64,000 bases of DNA from Ricinus communis (taxonomy: Eukaryota; Streptophyta; Magnoliopsida; Malpighiales; Euphorbiaceae), in the NCBI RefSeq assembly GCF_019578655.1, contig NC_063262.1, positions 9,865,582 through 9,929,581 of the forward strand, in the 5' to 3' direction. The notes under the pieces are model-generated. The model ran no database searches and was not told where the DNA came from. It saw nothing but the letters and a program-made list of their open reading frames with translations. Positions 21,826-33,059 of the stretch are shown here, in pieces; positions within the stretch are counted from its first letter, which is position 1; the number at the start of each line of letters is the position of its first letter. The translations under genes were made by a program, and so were the position numbers.

Positions 21826-22997
21826 ATGACGGACCACGATCAATCTGGTAGGAAGCAACCAAAATGCGTCACTACCAGCAAGCGATCGCGTGGCGAAGGA
21901 ACATCTTCCTTCACAGCACCAGAACCAGCACCAGCCCCAGCATCGCAACAATAACTAGTCCAGCTCAAAGAGCAGCAGCTGTGAACCCACCTGCACCTGG
22001 TCATCATCCATTGTGGACATTCTCTAATGCAGATAATGAGAGTCAATTCCAAGTCATAAGATGGAAGCAAGTGATGGCGGGTCGTTGCATTGACTTCGTA
22101 TCCCTGGAAAGAGTGGGATTGGTTCAGGATGTGCGCACTCTGTTCAAGACTCTGCCATATGCGCGATTCTTTGACATCATTGAGCCAACCTACTATGAGC
22201 TTACAATTGAGCTCCTCAGCACCTTCTTCCTGCAGCAACAAATTACAAATTGGCATCAGCCTGATGCAGTTTATTTCAGACTTGGGGGAAGGGAGTTCTC
22301 AATATCAGTCCCACAATTCAGCATACATTTAGGATTATGGACTGAATAGGAGATCTCGAGGGAGAAGTATCAGGGATGGCTCTACATTAACCCAATATCC
22401 TACGACACCATGTGGGACTCATTGATACTTAGGCCGGAAACGTACTACCCAAACAGGTCTAAGGCGTCTAGCCTTCCGGATCACCTCCGCTATCTCCATA
22501 CCCTATTAGCTTACACCATTACAGGCAGAGGAGATAGTTTTGGAACGGTAACACAAACTGATGTCTTCATCCTCTGGGCTATGCAACATCAGAAGAAGTT
22601 GGACTTGGGATATTTGTTGGCTTGTTAAGTCCGATTATTTATAGTAGACGCCCATAAGAAAATGCATTGTTGTTTTGGCTTGTATGTGGCTAGGTTAGCC
22701 AAGAGACTGGATGTATTGGACGATTGTCTGTTAGAGCTTTGAAATATTGGTGACATGACACCACTAGGGATCAGACAGATGATCAACATGCAGATGAACA
22801 CGGCTATTAGACATCCACATGCTATAGAGTACAGGCTTGTGAACATAATAGTTAGGGAGGCTAGAGAGGCAGCGGGTAGAGGAGCCCAAGATCTGTCGGC
22901 TGGGATCCAGGATGTTAGGATTCCCAACCCAGCTAGAGTGTTTATGCCTCCATCTCGAGCCTCATCCTCTTATTTTGCAGGGACATCGAGTGCTTAG
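21826..22997 (+). pseudogene. Athila ORF-1/env-like reading frame
   Basis: It starts MTDHDQSGRKQPKC with a KRSRGEGTSS basic patch and a Pro/Ala-rich linker. After one stop and a frame change comes the conserved block (21990-22346) with IRWKQVMAGRCIDF, YARFFDIIEPTYYELTIELL and FRLGGREFSISVPQFSIHLGL, which I recognise as the plant ATHILA ORF-1/putative plant transposon protein family. It continues in the next open stretch (22410-22628, LILRPETYYPNR, LPDHLRYLHTLLAYTITGRG) and fades by 22997. Function in the element is unsettled; an envelope-like role has been proposed for some Athila frames. Stops at 21953-21955, 22347-22349 and 22626-22628. Confidence 0.75.
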
Positions 22998-24089
22998 ATT
23001 AGTGCTTTAGATGACCGACTAGATCGAGTCTGCGATCTACAGTAGCAGCACCATACTCAATTTGTGTAGTTTTAAGAGGAGACTAGGGCACAGCTCGACG
23101 GAATTAACACCGTGCTTCAGCAGCTTATGAACGGATTGGAGAGGTAGGCCACCCAGACAGACTTCTTAGTGGAGCAGATAAAAAAGTTGATGGACACTAG
23201 AGCACAAAATTAGCGGCTCATCGATGATATGGAGTTCGATCTGGCAGAATGCTTCACGGACTCTGATCCACCACAGCCCCCTGCTCCTCATCTTCCAGCA
23301 GGTCCAAGCTGTGAGGATACACCATCAGCAGACTCCTAGCAATGAAAAAAATTGTGCAACTTTTCTTTTTCCTTTTTCTTTTTATTTTTTTTCCTTTATT
23401 TTATTTTCTTGCTTTTTATATGCTTAATTTTATGTTATTTCCTTTCATTTTTCTTTTTTTATGTTAAGTTATTTTAGTAGAACACTATGCTTTCCCAATT
23501 TGAAAACTAAGCATGACCTTCAATAACTATAATGTGCGAGTCATATGCTTACCCAGTTTTAATCTTTCTAACACTGTGGACAGTGTGATACTCAAGTGTG
23601 GGGTAGGTACCTTAGTTTGTTATTATCTTGAGTTTTGTTTCAATCGAGTAGTTGATGATTTTTCTCTTTTGAATAGATACCCTTATAGCTTTTATCGAAT
23701 CTTGTTGGAAGAAGGAAATGAATGAATCTTTTAATTCAATCGAGCCAGGTAAAACTGGTGTTTTTCCCTAATTTTTCCATTTTACTTATTATTATGATTG
23801 ATTGTTTAAACTTTGGTTTGAGAATTCATGCAATTTTAACCCACTTAAATGGTGAGGTTTTAAGCCAAACTAGGCATCATTATTTTTTTTATGCTCCTTT
23901 TGTTGTTGTTTAGTGAGCATTGTACAGAATCTTTGTTTCTAGAACTTGCTTTGTGATTCCTTTTGAGATTACATGAATTTTTGATAGTCATGAGATGATT
24001 TGGGCACTTGGGATTTACTATAAAAAGCATCTATGTAACCTCGATTATAGGACCAGTTATATATGATGTTTATTATTTTATCTCTTATT
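22998..24089. other. Athila 3' untranslated region, first part
   Basis: T-rich, no protein similarity. The first 340 bp keep a weak coding look (LDRLDRV, EEQIKKLMD) and are probably the coiled-coil tail of the env-like frame. TATGCTTACCCAGTTTTAATC and TCAAGTGTGGGGTAGG (about 23593) recall a second purine-tract-like motif. Confidence 0.5.
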
Positions 24090-24775
24090 GAATTGCTCAT
24101 TGAATGAGCATTCTCAATATTATGCCTTGAAGAGGACTCGAACCTCCACGCTCTTTAGCACGAGATTTTGAGTCTCGCATGTCTACTATCAAAATTATGT
24201 TTTGTAATTTCATAATCTAATTTTTTTCAATTAGAAATTTAAAAAATTGGATACAAATCACGAGAATGTATATTCTTCCTCGAATTTTTCATTGAGAGGT
24301 AAAGGATTAAATCTTTTTAAGAAATAAAGTTTTTCACTGGAATATGGAGCCAAGGATATCCCTTTTCTTTATTGGGATTGGGACTAAGAAGAATGGTTGG
24401 GACAACAAACATCCATCTCGTTCATACTTTGGATACCCGTATAACCATCGAAGACTGTTGAAGTGACTAATTCCTAGAAATTAAGGAAGATTGAGGACAG
24501 AGAAATTGTTGGAGTTAACTTAATATTATATTCTTATCTAGTATCGAAAAGGATAATTGAAATTACTAGTCTTAGAATCTATTTGAATTTCTTTCTTTCT
24601 ATATTTCTAGAATATGAGTGTGCGACTTGTTATAATTAATCCTATTTATAGTACAGAGAGTGGGCCTGTCGTCTTGATAGAGATGATTTTTTACCTCGTC
24701 AGGTATTTATTTTAGTATATGGAGCACGAAATATATGAAATAGATTATAAAGCATTAAAGCATCAAGCATAAAGT
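24090..24775. other. Plastid DNA insertion (trnL-CAA flanking region)
   Basis: The stretch reads like the plastid inverted-repeat region around trnL-CAA. Recognisable phrases are the tRNA 3' two thirds on the minus strand, the inverted repeat TGCTCATTGAATGAGCA (about 24089-24105) just outside it, and beyond it AACATCCATCTCGTTCATAC, then GGATACCCGTATAACCATCG and GGAGCACGAAATATATG. Its AT content and style differ from the surrounding Athila spacer. The exact ends are uncertain because they were judged by eye. It lies inside the Athila 3' region, so either plastid DNA entered the element or the element captured it. Confidence 0.78.
24123..24203 (-). tRNA. trnL-CAA: Plastid-derived tRNA-Leu(CAA) pseudogene
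   Basis: On the minus strand the 3' two thirds of plastid tRNA-Leu(CAA) is intact by eye: anticodon stem-loop GAGACTCAAAATCTCG, the long variable arm with GCTAAAGAGC, the T arm GAGGTTCGAGTCCTC and the end TTCAAGGCA. The 5' portion (24179-24203), which should form the acceptor and D arms, is replaced by unrelated AT-rich sequence, so the acceptor stem cannot pair. A relic, not a functional gene. Confidence 0.8.
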
Positions 24776-25893
24776 AGATCATTCAAAATTGACACATTTT
24801 TTCTAAAGATAAACGATGCTTTTTTTATTAATTAAATTGAAAGCAACAAAGAATATATTATATATAGCGATTTAGAATAATATAAATATAATAATTGTTA
24901 AGCAAGTTAAAAATTTTAAACTTAATAAATTATTTTAGTGGTCAAAATTATAGAATATAGTTATAAAGTTGAACATTTGCAATTTGGCCAAAAGCCTAAC
25001 CCTATTTTTTTCTTAATGAACCAATTTTGAGCCTTAGTCTTTTCTTTCGTTGTAATTCACCTTTGACACTCATTTTATCACTTCTATTCATTTTACCATT
25101 CTTTCTACCATTGTTGCTGGAAAATATGTAAGTTTATGCCGCATTTCATTTTGGATCAATTTGCATTCTTTTTATATATATTCACTAAGTTGCTAGATTT
25201 TTCGTAGATGTTCCCTTCAATCCAAAATTGGATATTCATTCTTATTATTTATGTCAAAGAACCACAAGAGCTCCTACATAGGTTGCTGTAATATATATAC
25301 ATAGTATATATAAAAAAAAAAGAGAATTTAGTATTCTTTTAGTTCATTTCGAGCATCATCTTATTGTTGGAGCAACTTAGTGTTCATTTTTGGTACAACA
25401 TTTGATCCTTGGCTATTTTCCTGCATTACCTGCATAATTTTCCAGCAACTTTTAGCCTACTTTCTATACTTTTCCATACCTTACCTTAACCCCATTACAA
25501 CCTGGCTCAAGACCCTTTGATCATGATTATTGATTATTTCACAGTAGTGGAGATTGGATCCATAAGCAAGCTTATGGTAAGCACTTTTTCTGTATTTTTG
25601 CATTGAGAGCTTGGCGATCTTCTTTCACCTATATACACTTGTGTGTTTTGAGTGACATCTTGTGAGGCATGGTTCTCAAATCCTCAGTTTGGATGGTTTA
25701 TCATTTTAATTTTAGCAGCTTTATTAACTTTGTTCTATCTCTTAAGTATTTAGTGATTTGGGGATTTTGGGGAAATTCATTACGGAGTTTTGAGATTTTT
25801 TTTGAGCTAACTTCCTGCAAAGTACTTGATTAAGTTATTTGGTATTTGTTTGAGGAATGAGTTATTGATTGCTTGATGACAGATGAAAGCTTA
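24776..25893. other. Athila 3' untranslated region, second part
   Basis: T-rich, gene-free. No coding similarity in either strand. Confidence 0.55.
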
Positions 25894-25902
25894 AGTGTGG
25901 GG
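25894..25902 (+). promoter_or_regulatory. Athila polypurine tract
   Basis: AGTGTGGGG immediately precedes the TG of the 3' LTR. It is the plus-strand primer position for this lineage. Confidence 0.7.
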
Positions 25903-27396
25903 TGATTTGATAGACATTATACTACAGATGTTTTCATGCCTAATTGTTTATATTCTTGTGCATGATTATCTCATTTTATGCTAGAATCATCTATCTTTTA
26001 TTTCCTTTCACGTTTCAGGTCATTTTCGAAGGACACTATCAACAATCGAGGGAAATACACGTGATTACGGACCAGAATCCATCAAATGGGACAAGGACTA
26101 GCACCCCGAGGGTTGAGCACAGCCTGGACTCCGGCCGTGCTAAATTGCCAACTAACTGCCCTCAAAGAGTGCCTTTTGGCACGGTTTTCGTAGCCACCAC
26201 GGCCTCTACCACGACTCGTGGTGGCTCAGCATCGGCTTGGGCATGGCTTGGAAGAGGTCAACACAACGAAATCCTTAGGTTCAAGACTGACCTAGACTCA
26301 CTTGCGTCTTGATCAAGACAACCTAGACTCACGTCTTGACCAAAGACAGCTTGACCACCAGAGTCAAGAGACTATATAGGCAAAATTCGATTTGGTGAAT
26401 GGTGGCTCGATTTTTCTGACCTAATTCCAATATACACACTCAATTCACTTATTTTCTAGACTTCCATTGTCGACTTTGGGATATTTAATTCATCAATTGA
26501 AGGACGATTACACTTATTTCAACATTGATTTGAAGATCAAAACAAGATTTGGGAGCATTCAAGAGGCAAATTAGGATTTGATATTTTGAATTGGCAAATT
26601 AGGGTTTCTCATCCAACTTGAAAGAGAAGGGCGTACATGCCTTCAATTTTCTTTTCCTTATTTGTTCCTTACTTTGCTTTAACTATGAACATGAGTACCT
26701 AGATCTTTTAAACCTATTGGGGTCTTTATTGTTGATGGATTGTGCTTAGTTATTAGATTTGTATTTGCCATTCTTGTAATCTTCTTGCTATTCAGTAATA
26801 AAGTTTGAATTAGTTAATTTGAGACGTTGAATTAATTTTCTTTTTGGTTGTTTCTTGACATTGAGAAATGCTTGTTACAACTGGAATTTGAATAGTAAGA
26901 ACTGGTAGTTAACACTTAGAGATAAGGTTAATTTACTTACCAGATTAAGAATTAACAACTTTTAATAGATCTAAATCACGCTTAATGCTAATTTGTAATA
27001 ATCTGATAGGAAGAGATTCCATTAGGTTAGTGCAGGTTTAGGAAGTCGGTGAGCTCGAGAGAGGAGCCGAGTTCGATTCAGGATTTAGGCACGGGTAAGC
27101 AAAATTGGTAATTTATAAAATCAACCTTTAGAATTCCATCACTTGGCCTTTGGGTTTGTTTCTCTTGTTGCGATTGTCTTTCGATTGTCAGTTGCTGTTC
27201 ATTTATTTAATTGCATTCGTAATCATTAGTTAGTTAAATTAGACTTTTCACACTCTGTTTCAGACTAGATAACATAGTGAACAGTAGTAACTCTAGGTTC
27301 ACCCGATCTCCAGGGATACGACCTTGATACTCACTAATGCTAGGCCACATCAATAGGTTCACTGCCTTAGGTGTAGGTTGCATAAGTAGCCCATCA
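25903..27396 (+). repeat. Athila 3' LTR
   Basis: It runs from TGATTTGATAGACATT to AGCCCATCA (1494 bp), TG...CA. Its first 1.1 kb pairs with the 5' LTR. The unique last part holds CTCCAGGGATACGACCTTGA (about 27308-27327), a phrase characteristic of the U5 side of Athila/Tat LTRs. Confidence 0.85.
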
Positions 27397-28139
27397 TGTT
27401 GACTTTACATTTGAAAACAAAATGCAGTTTTGGATAATAGTGAGATGGTTGTTTATTTTTTTAGTTTTATAAAATTTTATTTGTCCAGCTAGATCTATTT
27501 GATTAAATATTTATGTTCACAATATTAGTAGTATTTTCTCCAACTAGAAATATATTCAAGGATTATATCATATTGTATAAATTTTAATTAAATATTTTAT
27601 GTTTCCCCTTGTTATATTTTTATTCTTTTGAGTTTTTATTCAGTCTTTTTCCACCCACCATTATTATGTAGGACGCCTAAGAGTTGGATTAGGATAGAAG
27701 TTGCAGCAATTAGAGTTTCATGTTGTTGGACTCCATGGTCTCAGAAGTAGAAAATGAAAAAAATATTAGATAGTTGGCCTAGTCTGGGCAAGGATGTCAC
27801 ATGGGAGCTCGAACCTGTTGAGCTGTTTGAGGCCAAGCACACTCGGCAAACATCATATGGTGGTCGTCAATACATCGACCAACGATCTTAAGATGTCGCT
27901 ATAAAACCAAAACGACAACTCAAATATATATGTTTATAACTATTTTTCTAAAATTATATTGTTTATAGTATTTATAATTTTTTTAATTTTAAGATCGGTA
28001 TCATAAGCTAGTAAAGACCGCTTCTTAGACAGCTGAGAGATCTATAGAGCCACCAGAGCCAGACACTACGGAGTTATTCCTCTAAGCGATAGGCAATGAG
28101 AAGAAGCACGACGTCTATAGCATGGATGTTAAGGCACCC

Positions 28140-28535
28140 TGTGACAACCTGGCCTAGAGAAGCTGTCTAATGAAGGCGGGAAGTGGATATCGGGGCAGGA
28201 TAAGATGCCTGGACATGAGCAGCTTTTGGCAAGCTTCTAGGATGACAACATTCTAAGGTACGGGGTAAATGAATGAATCAAATTGCACATCAAAACGAGG
28301 TAGGGAATGGTAGATAGCATTTATGTAAAGAGTTGGAACTAATCACATGAGGCGTCTTTTAGTTGTTTAGTTGTGGAATTGTAGGAACTCCAACATTAAA
28401 CGTGCTTGGTTCGAAAAAATTTCAAGATGGGTGACCTCCTAGGAAGTTCTTAAATTCGCAAAGGGGACAAAACCGTGAGGCCAGTAGGGGTCAAAGCGGT
28501 AAGTATTTCATGTGATCTGGTTCTATGTCATTACA
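28140..28535 (+). repeat. Cassandra left LTR
   Basis: Starts TGTGACAACCTGGCCTAGAG, ends TCATTACA. Parallel to the right LTR throughout, with scattered differences that suggest some age. Confidence 0.92.
28381..28450 (+). ncRNA. 5S rRNA-like segment in the Cassandra left LTR
   Basis: It follows plant 5S rRNA base for base over the internal promoter: TTAAACGTGCTTGG (28396-28409) matches box A and GATGGGTGACCTCCT (28426-28440) matches box C, with a 5S-like spacing between them. The first 45 and last 20 bases of true 5S rRNA are not preserved, so it is not a 5S gene. In Cassandra these boxes serve as a Pol III promoter; activity here is inference. Confidence 0.85.
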
Positions 28536-28606
28536 AATAGTATCAGAGTAAGACCCCTCTAGTAGATGTGTGGTTGGAGGATAAACTAGGCGGAAGCTGA
28601 TGGACA

Positions 28607-29001
28607 TGTGACAGTCTAGCCTAGAGAAGCGGTTCGATAAGGACGGGAAGTAGACATTAGGGCAAGGATAAAATGCCTGGACAAGAAGCGGCTTCTAGTA
28701 GGCTTCTAGGATAGCAGAACTCTAAGGTACGGGGGTACATGAATGAATTGAATTGCACATCAAAACGGGGCATTGAATGTTGATAGCATATATGTAAAGA
28801 ATTGGAACTAATCATATAAGGCGCTTTTTGGTTGTTTGGCTGTGGAGTTGTAGGAACTTCAAAATTAAACGTGCTTAGTTCAGAGAAATTTCAGATAGGT
28901 GACCTCCTATGAAGTTCTCGAATACACCAAGGGGACAAAACCGTGAGGCCAATGGGTCTAAAGTGGACAATATCTCATGTGATATAGGTCGGATCGTTAC
29001 A
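28607..29001 (+). repeat. Cassandra right LTR
   Basis: Starts TGTGACAGTCTAGCCTAGAG, ends CGTTACA. Its 5S-like segment (28851-28920) has more changes than that of the left LTR, for example TTAAACGTGCTTAG and GATAGGTGACCTCCT. Confidence 0.92.
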
Positions 29002-29686
29002 CACCCTTTTTCTTCAGTCATAGATCATCCTACAGCTCCACTGTCAGGTCTGAGGCGATAGACGTCCTAAATCCTCTAGAGACACGAGTGATCGAGATTG
29101 TGCAATAACAGGTGTTGTCTATGTTAAATGAAGACAAACTTATCCACCTTAAGAGCAAGAAGAGGTGACTTCTAGTATCTGTGCAAAGGTCAGTAATCGA
29201 CTGTAGTCTAGATTTTTTTATTTTTCATATATATTTGTTACTTTACACTATAATAAACATGAATAAAATTTATTTTTTTATTATATTATATTTTTATATA
29301 TTGGCTATTTTTTATATTGATGTCAGTCAAATTTGAATTATTAGTTAATGTTAATAAATTAATATTTTAAGATTATTAATCAAAATATAAAAAATAAAAA
29401 ATTTAAAATATATTAATGGAAAACACCATTGCTGAGTTAGCAACAAAATCAATATGGATCAAGTCTATCGCTAAATTAGCGACGACATGTCCATCGCTGA
29501 AGTCGTCGCTATACCAACGAAGGTTATGGTCGCTCGACAATTAGCAATGGAATTTTTGTCGTTATTTCTTGCTATTTTTGGTGATGAAGAAGTCCGTTAT
29601 TTTCTTTACAGAGAGTAAATTAGCAACGGATTTATTATATTTAATAATAAAAAAATTTGTCGTTAAAATATCATATTCTTATAGTG

Positions 29687-31164
29687 ATGCGGCTCCAATT
29701 TTCGAGTGTAAGACAATTGTGTTTTCCAGCATCACCATCATCAATTACACGATCTAACTTCTCTAACCTGAATTTGTGTATAAGCACTCATATTAAGTCA
29801 AAGACATTTCTTTGTTTTTTGTTTGTCTTATTTTTTTTTAAAATTATTTTTCTGAAAAATGGTAGAGAAATTAACAAGGAAATAAAGAGGAAGAAGAAGA
29901 GAAAGCACAATGTCATTTGATGCAGATCTTTAGATGTGTCATTGTTAATATATTTGGCATGTTAGTAAGCATGTTTCTCACGCTATTTTTCAACTGAAAA
30001 AATTGGTCTATATGGCTAAAAAGCACCATCAAAGTGCTTCTAATTATTATATTGAACCAAACTTAGAATTTTTATTTTATTATTATTATTTATTTATATA
30101 TATAAATATAGAGATATATTTTATTAGAAAGATAATATATAATAGCTATGACAATTATGATAATTATTATACAAATTATAATTAATTTTTAAAAATATAA
30201 TAGTTTAAATTTAAATAAATTAAAAAATTTATTATATTTATTATTAATATTTAAAATTATATTTATTTTTTATAAATATTATAATTAACACTTGTATCAA
30301 TATATCATTTTTAATATTATAAAGTTTTATTAAAAATAACATAATATGACTTTATAAAATTTTATTACATAAAATCTCGTCTCAAAACTTAACATTTATA
30401 TATATATATATATATATATATAGGAAATATGTCGACAACAACAACCAAAGCACGTTTCAATCTCTCATCTACCCTTCGTCTTATTTTTCTGTTAATAATC
30501 TTTTTGCTCTCCTTTGTTTTCATTATTTTAGAGGAGAAACTGAACTCTATATAGTATTGCAAGTTTATGTGTTGTTTATTTGATGCAAATTCCCCAAACT
30601 AATGCTATGAGCCGAGGTTTCTTCTTATCATACCACTGTTTAGTTCTCCCTACAAAGCATTCTATTCTTTCTTTTTGTTATATTTTATTAAAATTAAAAT
30701 AGAGACTGAAATTTTGAAGAGACAAATTAATTTTTTATTTTAGACTTAAATAAAAAAAGTTATCAAAATCTTAATTTATAAAATAACTCTTTATCATAAA
30801 AGATTTTAATATACTTAATATAAAAATGCATTAAAGATATATTTTCATAGTTAAAGTACAATCGAATTGAATGAATATCAAATTATTCTTAAGCATCACA
30901 ATTTAATTGATGGTAAAAAAGAGAAATATGCATAAGTACCAAAAAGAAAATGAAACTGTGATGCACGCTTTTAATTGGTATACCAAACCGTCCAATTTAT
31001 TACCAAAAAAGTGATGTATACTTTTAGTTATACCTAAACATAAAAATATTTGCTTACACAAGTGCACCAGATGCTCGTTATCATCTCAAATGCTACCACC
31101 CAAATATCACCATTGAATACAGAACTAGCACGCCGCAAACAATAAGCTCCATAATTTTTAACTA
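29687..31164. other. AT-rich intergenic region upstream of the dioxygenase
   Basis: No gene or repeat of note except a (TA)n run at 30397-30422. The last 200 bp (about 30960-31164) form the 5' flank of the dioxygenase; I see no clear TATA box. Confidence 0.55.
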
Positions 31165-33057
31165 ATGGAGGTAGAGAGGGTACAAGCTCTATCCAACGGT
31201 GGACTGAAAGAACTGCCACCGCAATTTGTCCGGCCCGCCCATGAACGGCCGGAAAACACTGTAGCTATTGATGGGGTCACGGTGCCTGTGATTTCCATGT
31301 CTTTGCCACATGATGTTCTTGTGAATGAAGTCAATAAAGCATGTAGCGAATGGGGGTTTTTTCTCATAACAGATCATGGAGTACCATTGTCATTGATTCA
31401 ACACTTGAAAGAAGTTGGGCAGGAGTTCTTTGCATTGCCACAGGAGGAAAAGGAGGTCTATGCTAATGATCCTACTACTGGAAGGTTTGAAGGTTATGGT
31501 ACAAAGATGACCAAAAACCATGATGAAAAGATTGAGTGGATTGATTATTTCTTTCATGTCATTGCTCCTGTTTCCAGGGTTAATTATGATTTATGTCCTG
31601 AAAACCCTCCTTCGTATAGGTATGTTCACTTCTCTTTACTTGTTTGTTAACTAGATTAGTGTCCCTAAAACAAATTTCTTTCGATCATAACCATGTAAGT
31701 GGACTTTAGCATGATACATGGCTTGAACTTGTTCTTTTGTGGTTTTAGTAACTCACTATTTCGTAACATAAATATTCTTCTAATTTATTTCATTTCACAA
31801 AGGGAATTAGAATGAAATGTAACTGATTTTTTACATTAATTTAGTTCGTAACATAAGTGTGGAGTGTACTTGGACCCTAGTTATATATATTTAAACTTAA
31901 AAGGTTACTCTCTTTTTTTCTTTTTAAAACTTGTTTATAAAAGAAAGGTTAAGTTTGTGAATTTTTCTGTTTTATTTTATTAAGTTCTTAAACTTTTAAT
32001 TTATTTTATTAAGCCTTTGACTTTTATTTTTAGTTTTATTAAAAAAAGATTATACATATTTTATAAGTTTTTAAATTTTTTTCGTATTGAAGGTTTATAC
32101 TTTTATTTTTGTTTAACCATTAGGTCCTCAAAAAAAATATAAGGACTCAATGAAATAAAATAAAAATTAAAAAACATAAAAAATTTAAAGATTTAAAATG
32201 TATTTTGTCTAAAAGAAACACTTTTCGAACTTCAATCTTAATCATAGGTTGTGCGAGATAAACACTAAATTAGGTTTACTCGAACTAAAATATTTGTATT
32301 GAGGACGATAATGATGTGTTTGCACTTAATATTCATATTATCGAGCTTTTCAATAGTAATTCAAGTTTCAATTTCAAACGGGATAAACTAATTTGTTTTC
32401 ATGTTTAATGATGTAACACAGGGAAGTGACCGAAGAGTACAAGAAGGAAATGGTGAAAATGGCAGATGAGCTGTTGAAGTTGCTATCAAAAGGACTTGGC
32501 TTGGAAGAAAATGTACTCAAATCCCATTTAGGAGATGAGAAAGTAGAGCTGGAAATGAAAATAAATATGTATCCACCATGCCCACAACCTCATTTGGCAC
32601 TTGGAGTTGAACCTCATACAGACATGTCTGCCCTTACCATTCTTGCTACAAACGATGTTCCAGGCCTCCAGGTTTGGAAAGATGATAACTGGGTTGCTGT
32701 TAATTACTTGCCTAATGCACTTTTCATTCATGTCGGGGACCAGCTTCAGGTAATGAATATCATGCTTAATATTTGTTATTGCCCGGACTTCTAAATTAAT
32801 CAAGCCTGTAAAGATACTATTATTTGTGCAAATGGTCGTACTAGGTACTGAGCAATGGAAAATATAAGAGCGTTCTTCACAGAAGTTTGGTGAACAAGGA
32901 AAAGATGCGTATGTCATGGGCGGTGTTTATTATACCTCCACATGAAGCATTGATTGGACCAGTTGCAGAGCTTATGGATAATCAGAACCCACCCAAATAT
33001 TCTACCAAAACTTTTGCCGAGCACCGATATCGGAAACTCAATAAACTCCCTCAATAA
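31165..33057 (+). CDS. Flavonol synthase/anthocyanidin synthase-like 2-oxoglutarate dioxygenase
   Basis: Three exons: 31165-31619, 32422-32749 and 32845-33057, with GT-AG introns of 802 and 95 bp in the positions usual for flavonol synthases; 331 residues, close to the family length of about 335. It starts [12 protein letters not shown], a very typical N terminus. The Fe(II) ligands are His and Asp of PHTDMSAL and the His of YKSVLHRSL; the 2-oxoglutarate-binding Arg-x-Ser is in [10 protein letters not shown]. The C terminus KLNKLPQ matches flavonol synthase, whereas WIDYFFH and SALTIL look more like anthocyanidin synthase. The Glu that contacts the flavonoid in both enzymes (after AVF, in x-E-P-P) is Ile here (AVFIIPP), and the His of D-H-L-F-H is Tyr. 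It is probably a soluble cytosolic oxidase of flavonoids or a related phenolic. All ligands are intact, so an active enzyme with an altered pocket is likely. Confidence 0.93.
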
Positions 33058-33059
33058 AT

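Larger units (their letters stand above)
15919..27396 (+). mobile_element. Athila-type Ty3/gypsy retrotransposon, internally rearranged
   Basis: Both ends are TG...CA LTRs: 15919-16981 (truncated) and 25903-27396. The flanking 5-mers are TATTG (15914-15918) and TGTTG (27397-27401), a TSD with one mismatch. Between them lie Athila-type RT, RNase H and integrase on the same strand, a long spacer, an Athila ORF-1/env-like reading frame, and a purine tract AGTGTGGGG directly before the 3' LTR. The 5' LTR 3' end, the primer site, gag and protease are deleted at one junction (16981). The two LTRs differ by eye at about one base in ten to fifteen, so the insertion is not recent. Non-autonomous today. 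Confidence 0.85.
28140..29001 (+). mobile_element. Complete Cassandra-type TRIM retrotransposon
   Basis: Two LTRs of 396 and 395 bp (28140-28535, 28607-29001) begin TGTGACA and end TTACA. The internal part is only 71 bp and holds a degenerate primer site TAGTATCAGAGT (28538-28549) for initiator tRNA-Met. The TSD is perfect: CACCC at 28135-28139 and 29002-29006. Each LTR carries a 5S rRNA-like segment, the hallmark of Cassandra. It encodes no protein and must have been moved by another element's enzymes. It inserted in the reading frame of the CACTA relic. Confidence 0.93.
27402..29686 (+). mobile_element. Right part of a CACTA (En/Spm) DNA transposon, interrupted
   Basis: The right end is TCATATTCTTATAGTG (29671-29686), the reverse complement of a CACTA-type terminus CACTATAAGAA. 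Upstream (29430-29660) are many short subterminal motifs GTCGCTA, TAGCGAC, TCGTCGCT in both orientations, the transposase-binding pattern of these elements. A weak coding match to the plant transposase_24 family (TTELFL, stop, AIGNEKKHDVYSMD, about 28060-28130) lies just left of the Cassandra insertion. The left terminus was not found; Athila borders it at 27397. Confidence 0.65.

Noticed and set aside
24123..24203. Functional nuclear tRNA-Leu gene
   Set aside because: The 5' third is replaced and cannot form the acceptor stem; the sequence is plastid-type.
27402..28139. Left CACTA terminus
   Set aside because: No CACTA-type end with the matching TIR could be found; the left border is taken by the Athila insertion.
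28381..28450. 5S rRNA gene
   Set aside because: Only the internal promoter portion is conserved, it is bounded by LTR sequence and it occurs twice in Cassandra LTRs; not a 5S rRNA gene.
31158..31377. Minus-strand ORFs across dioxygenase exon 1
   Set aside because: Shadows of the dioxygenase coding sequence in other frames.
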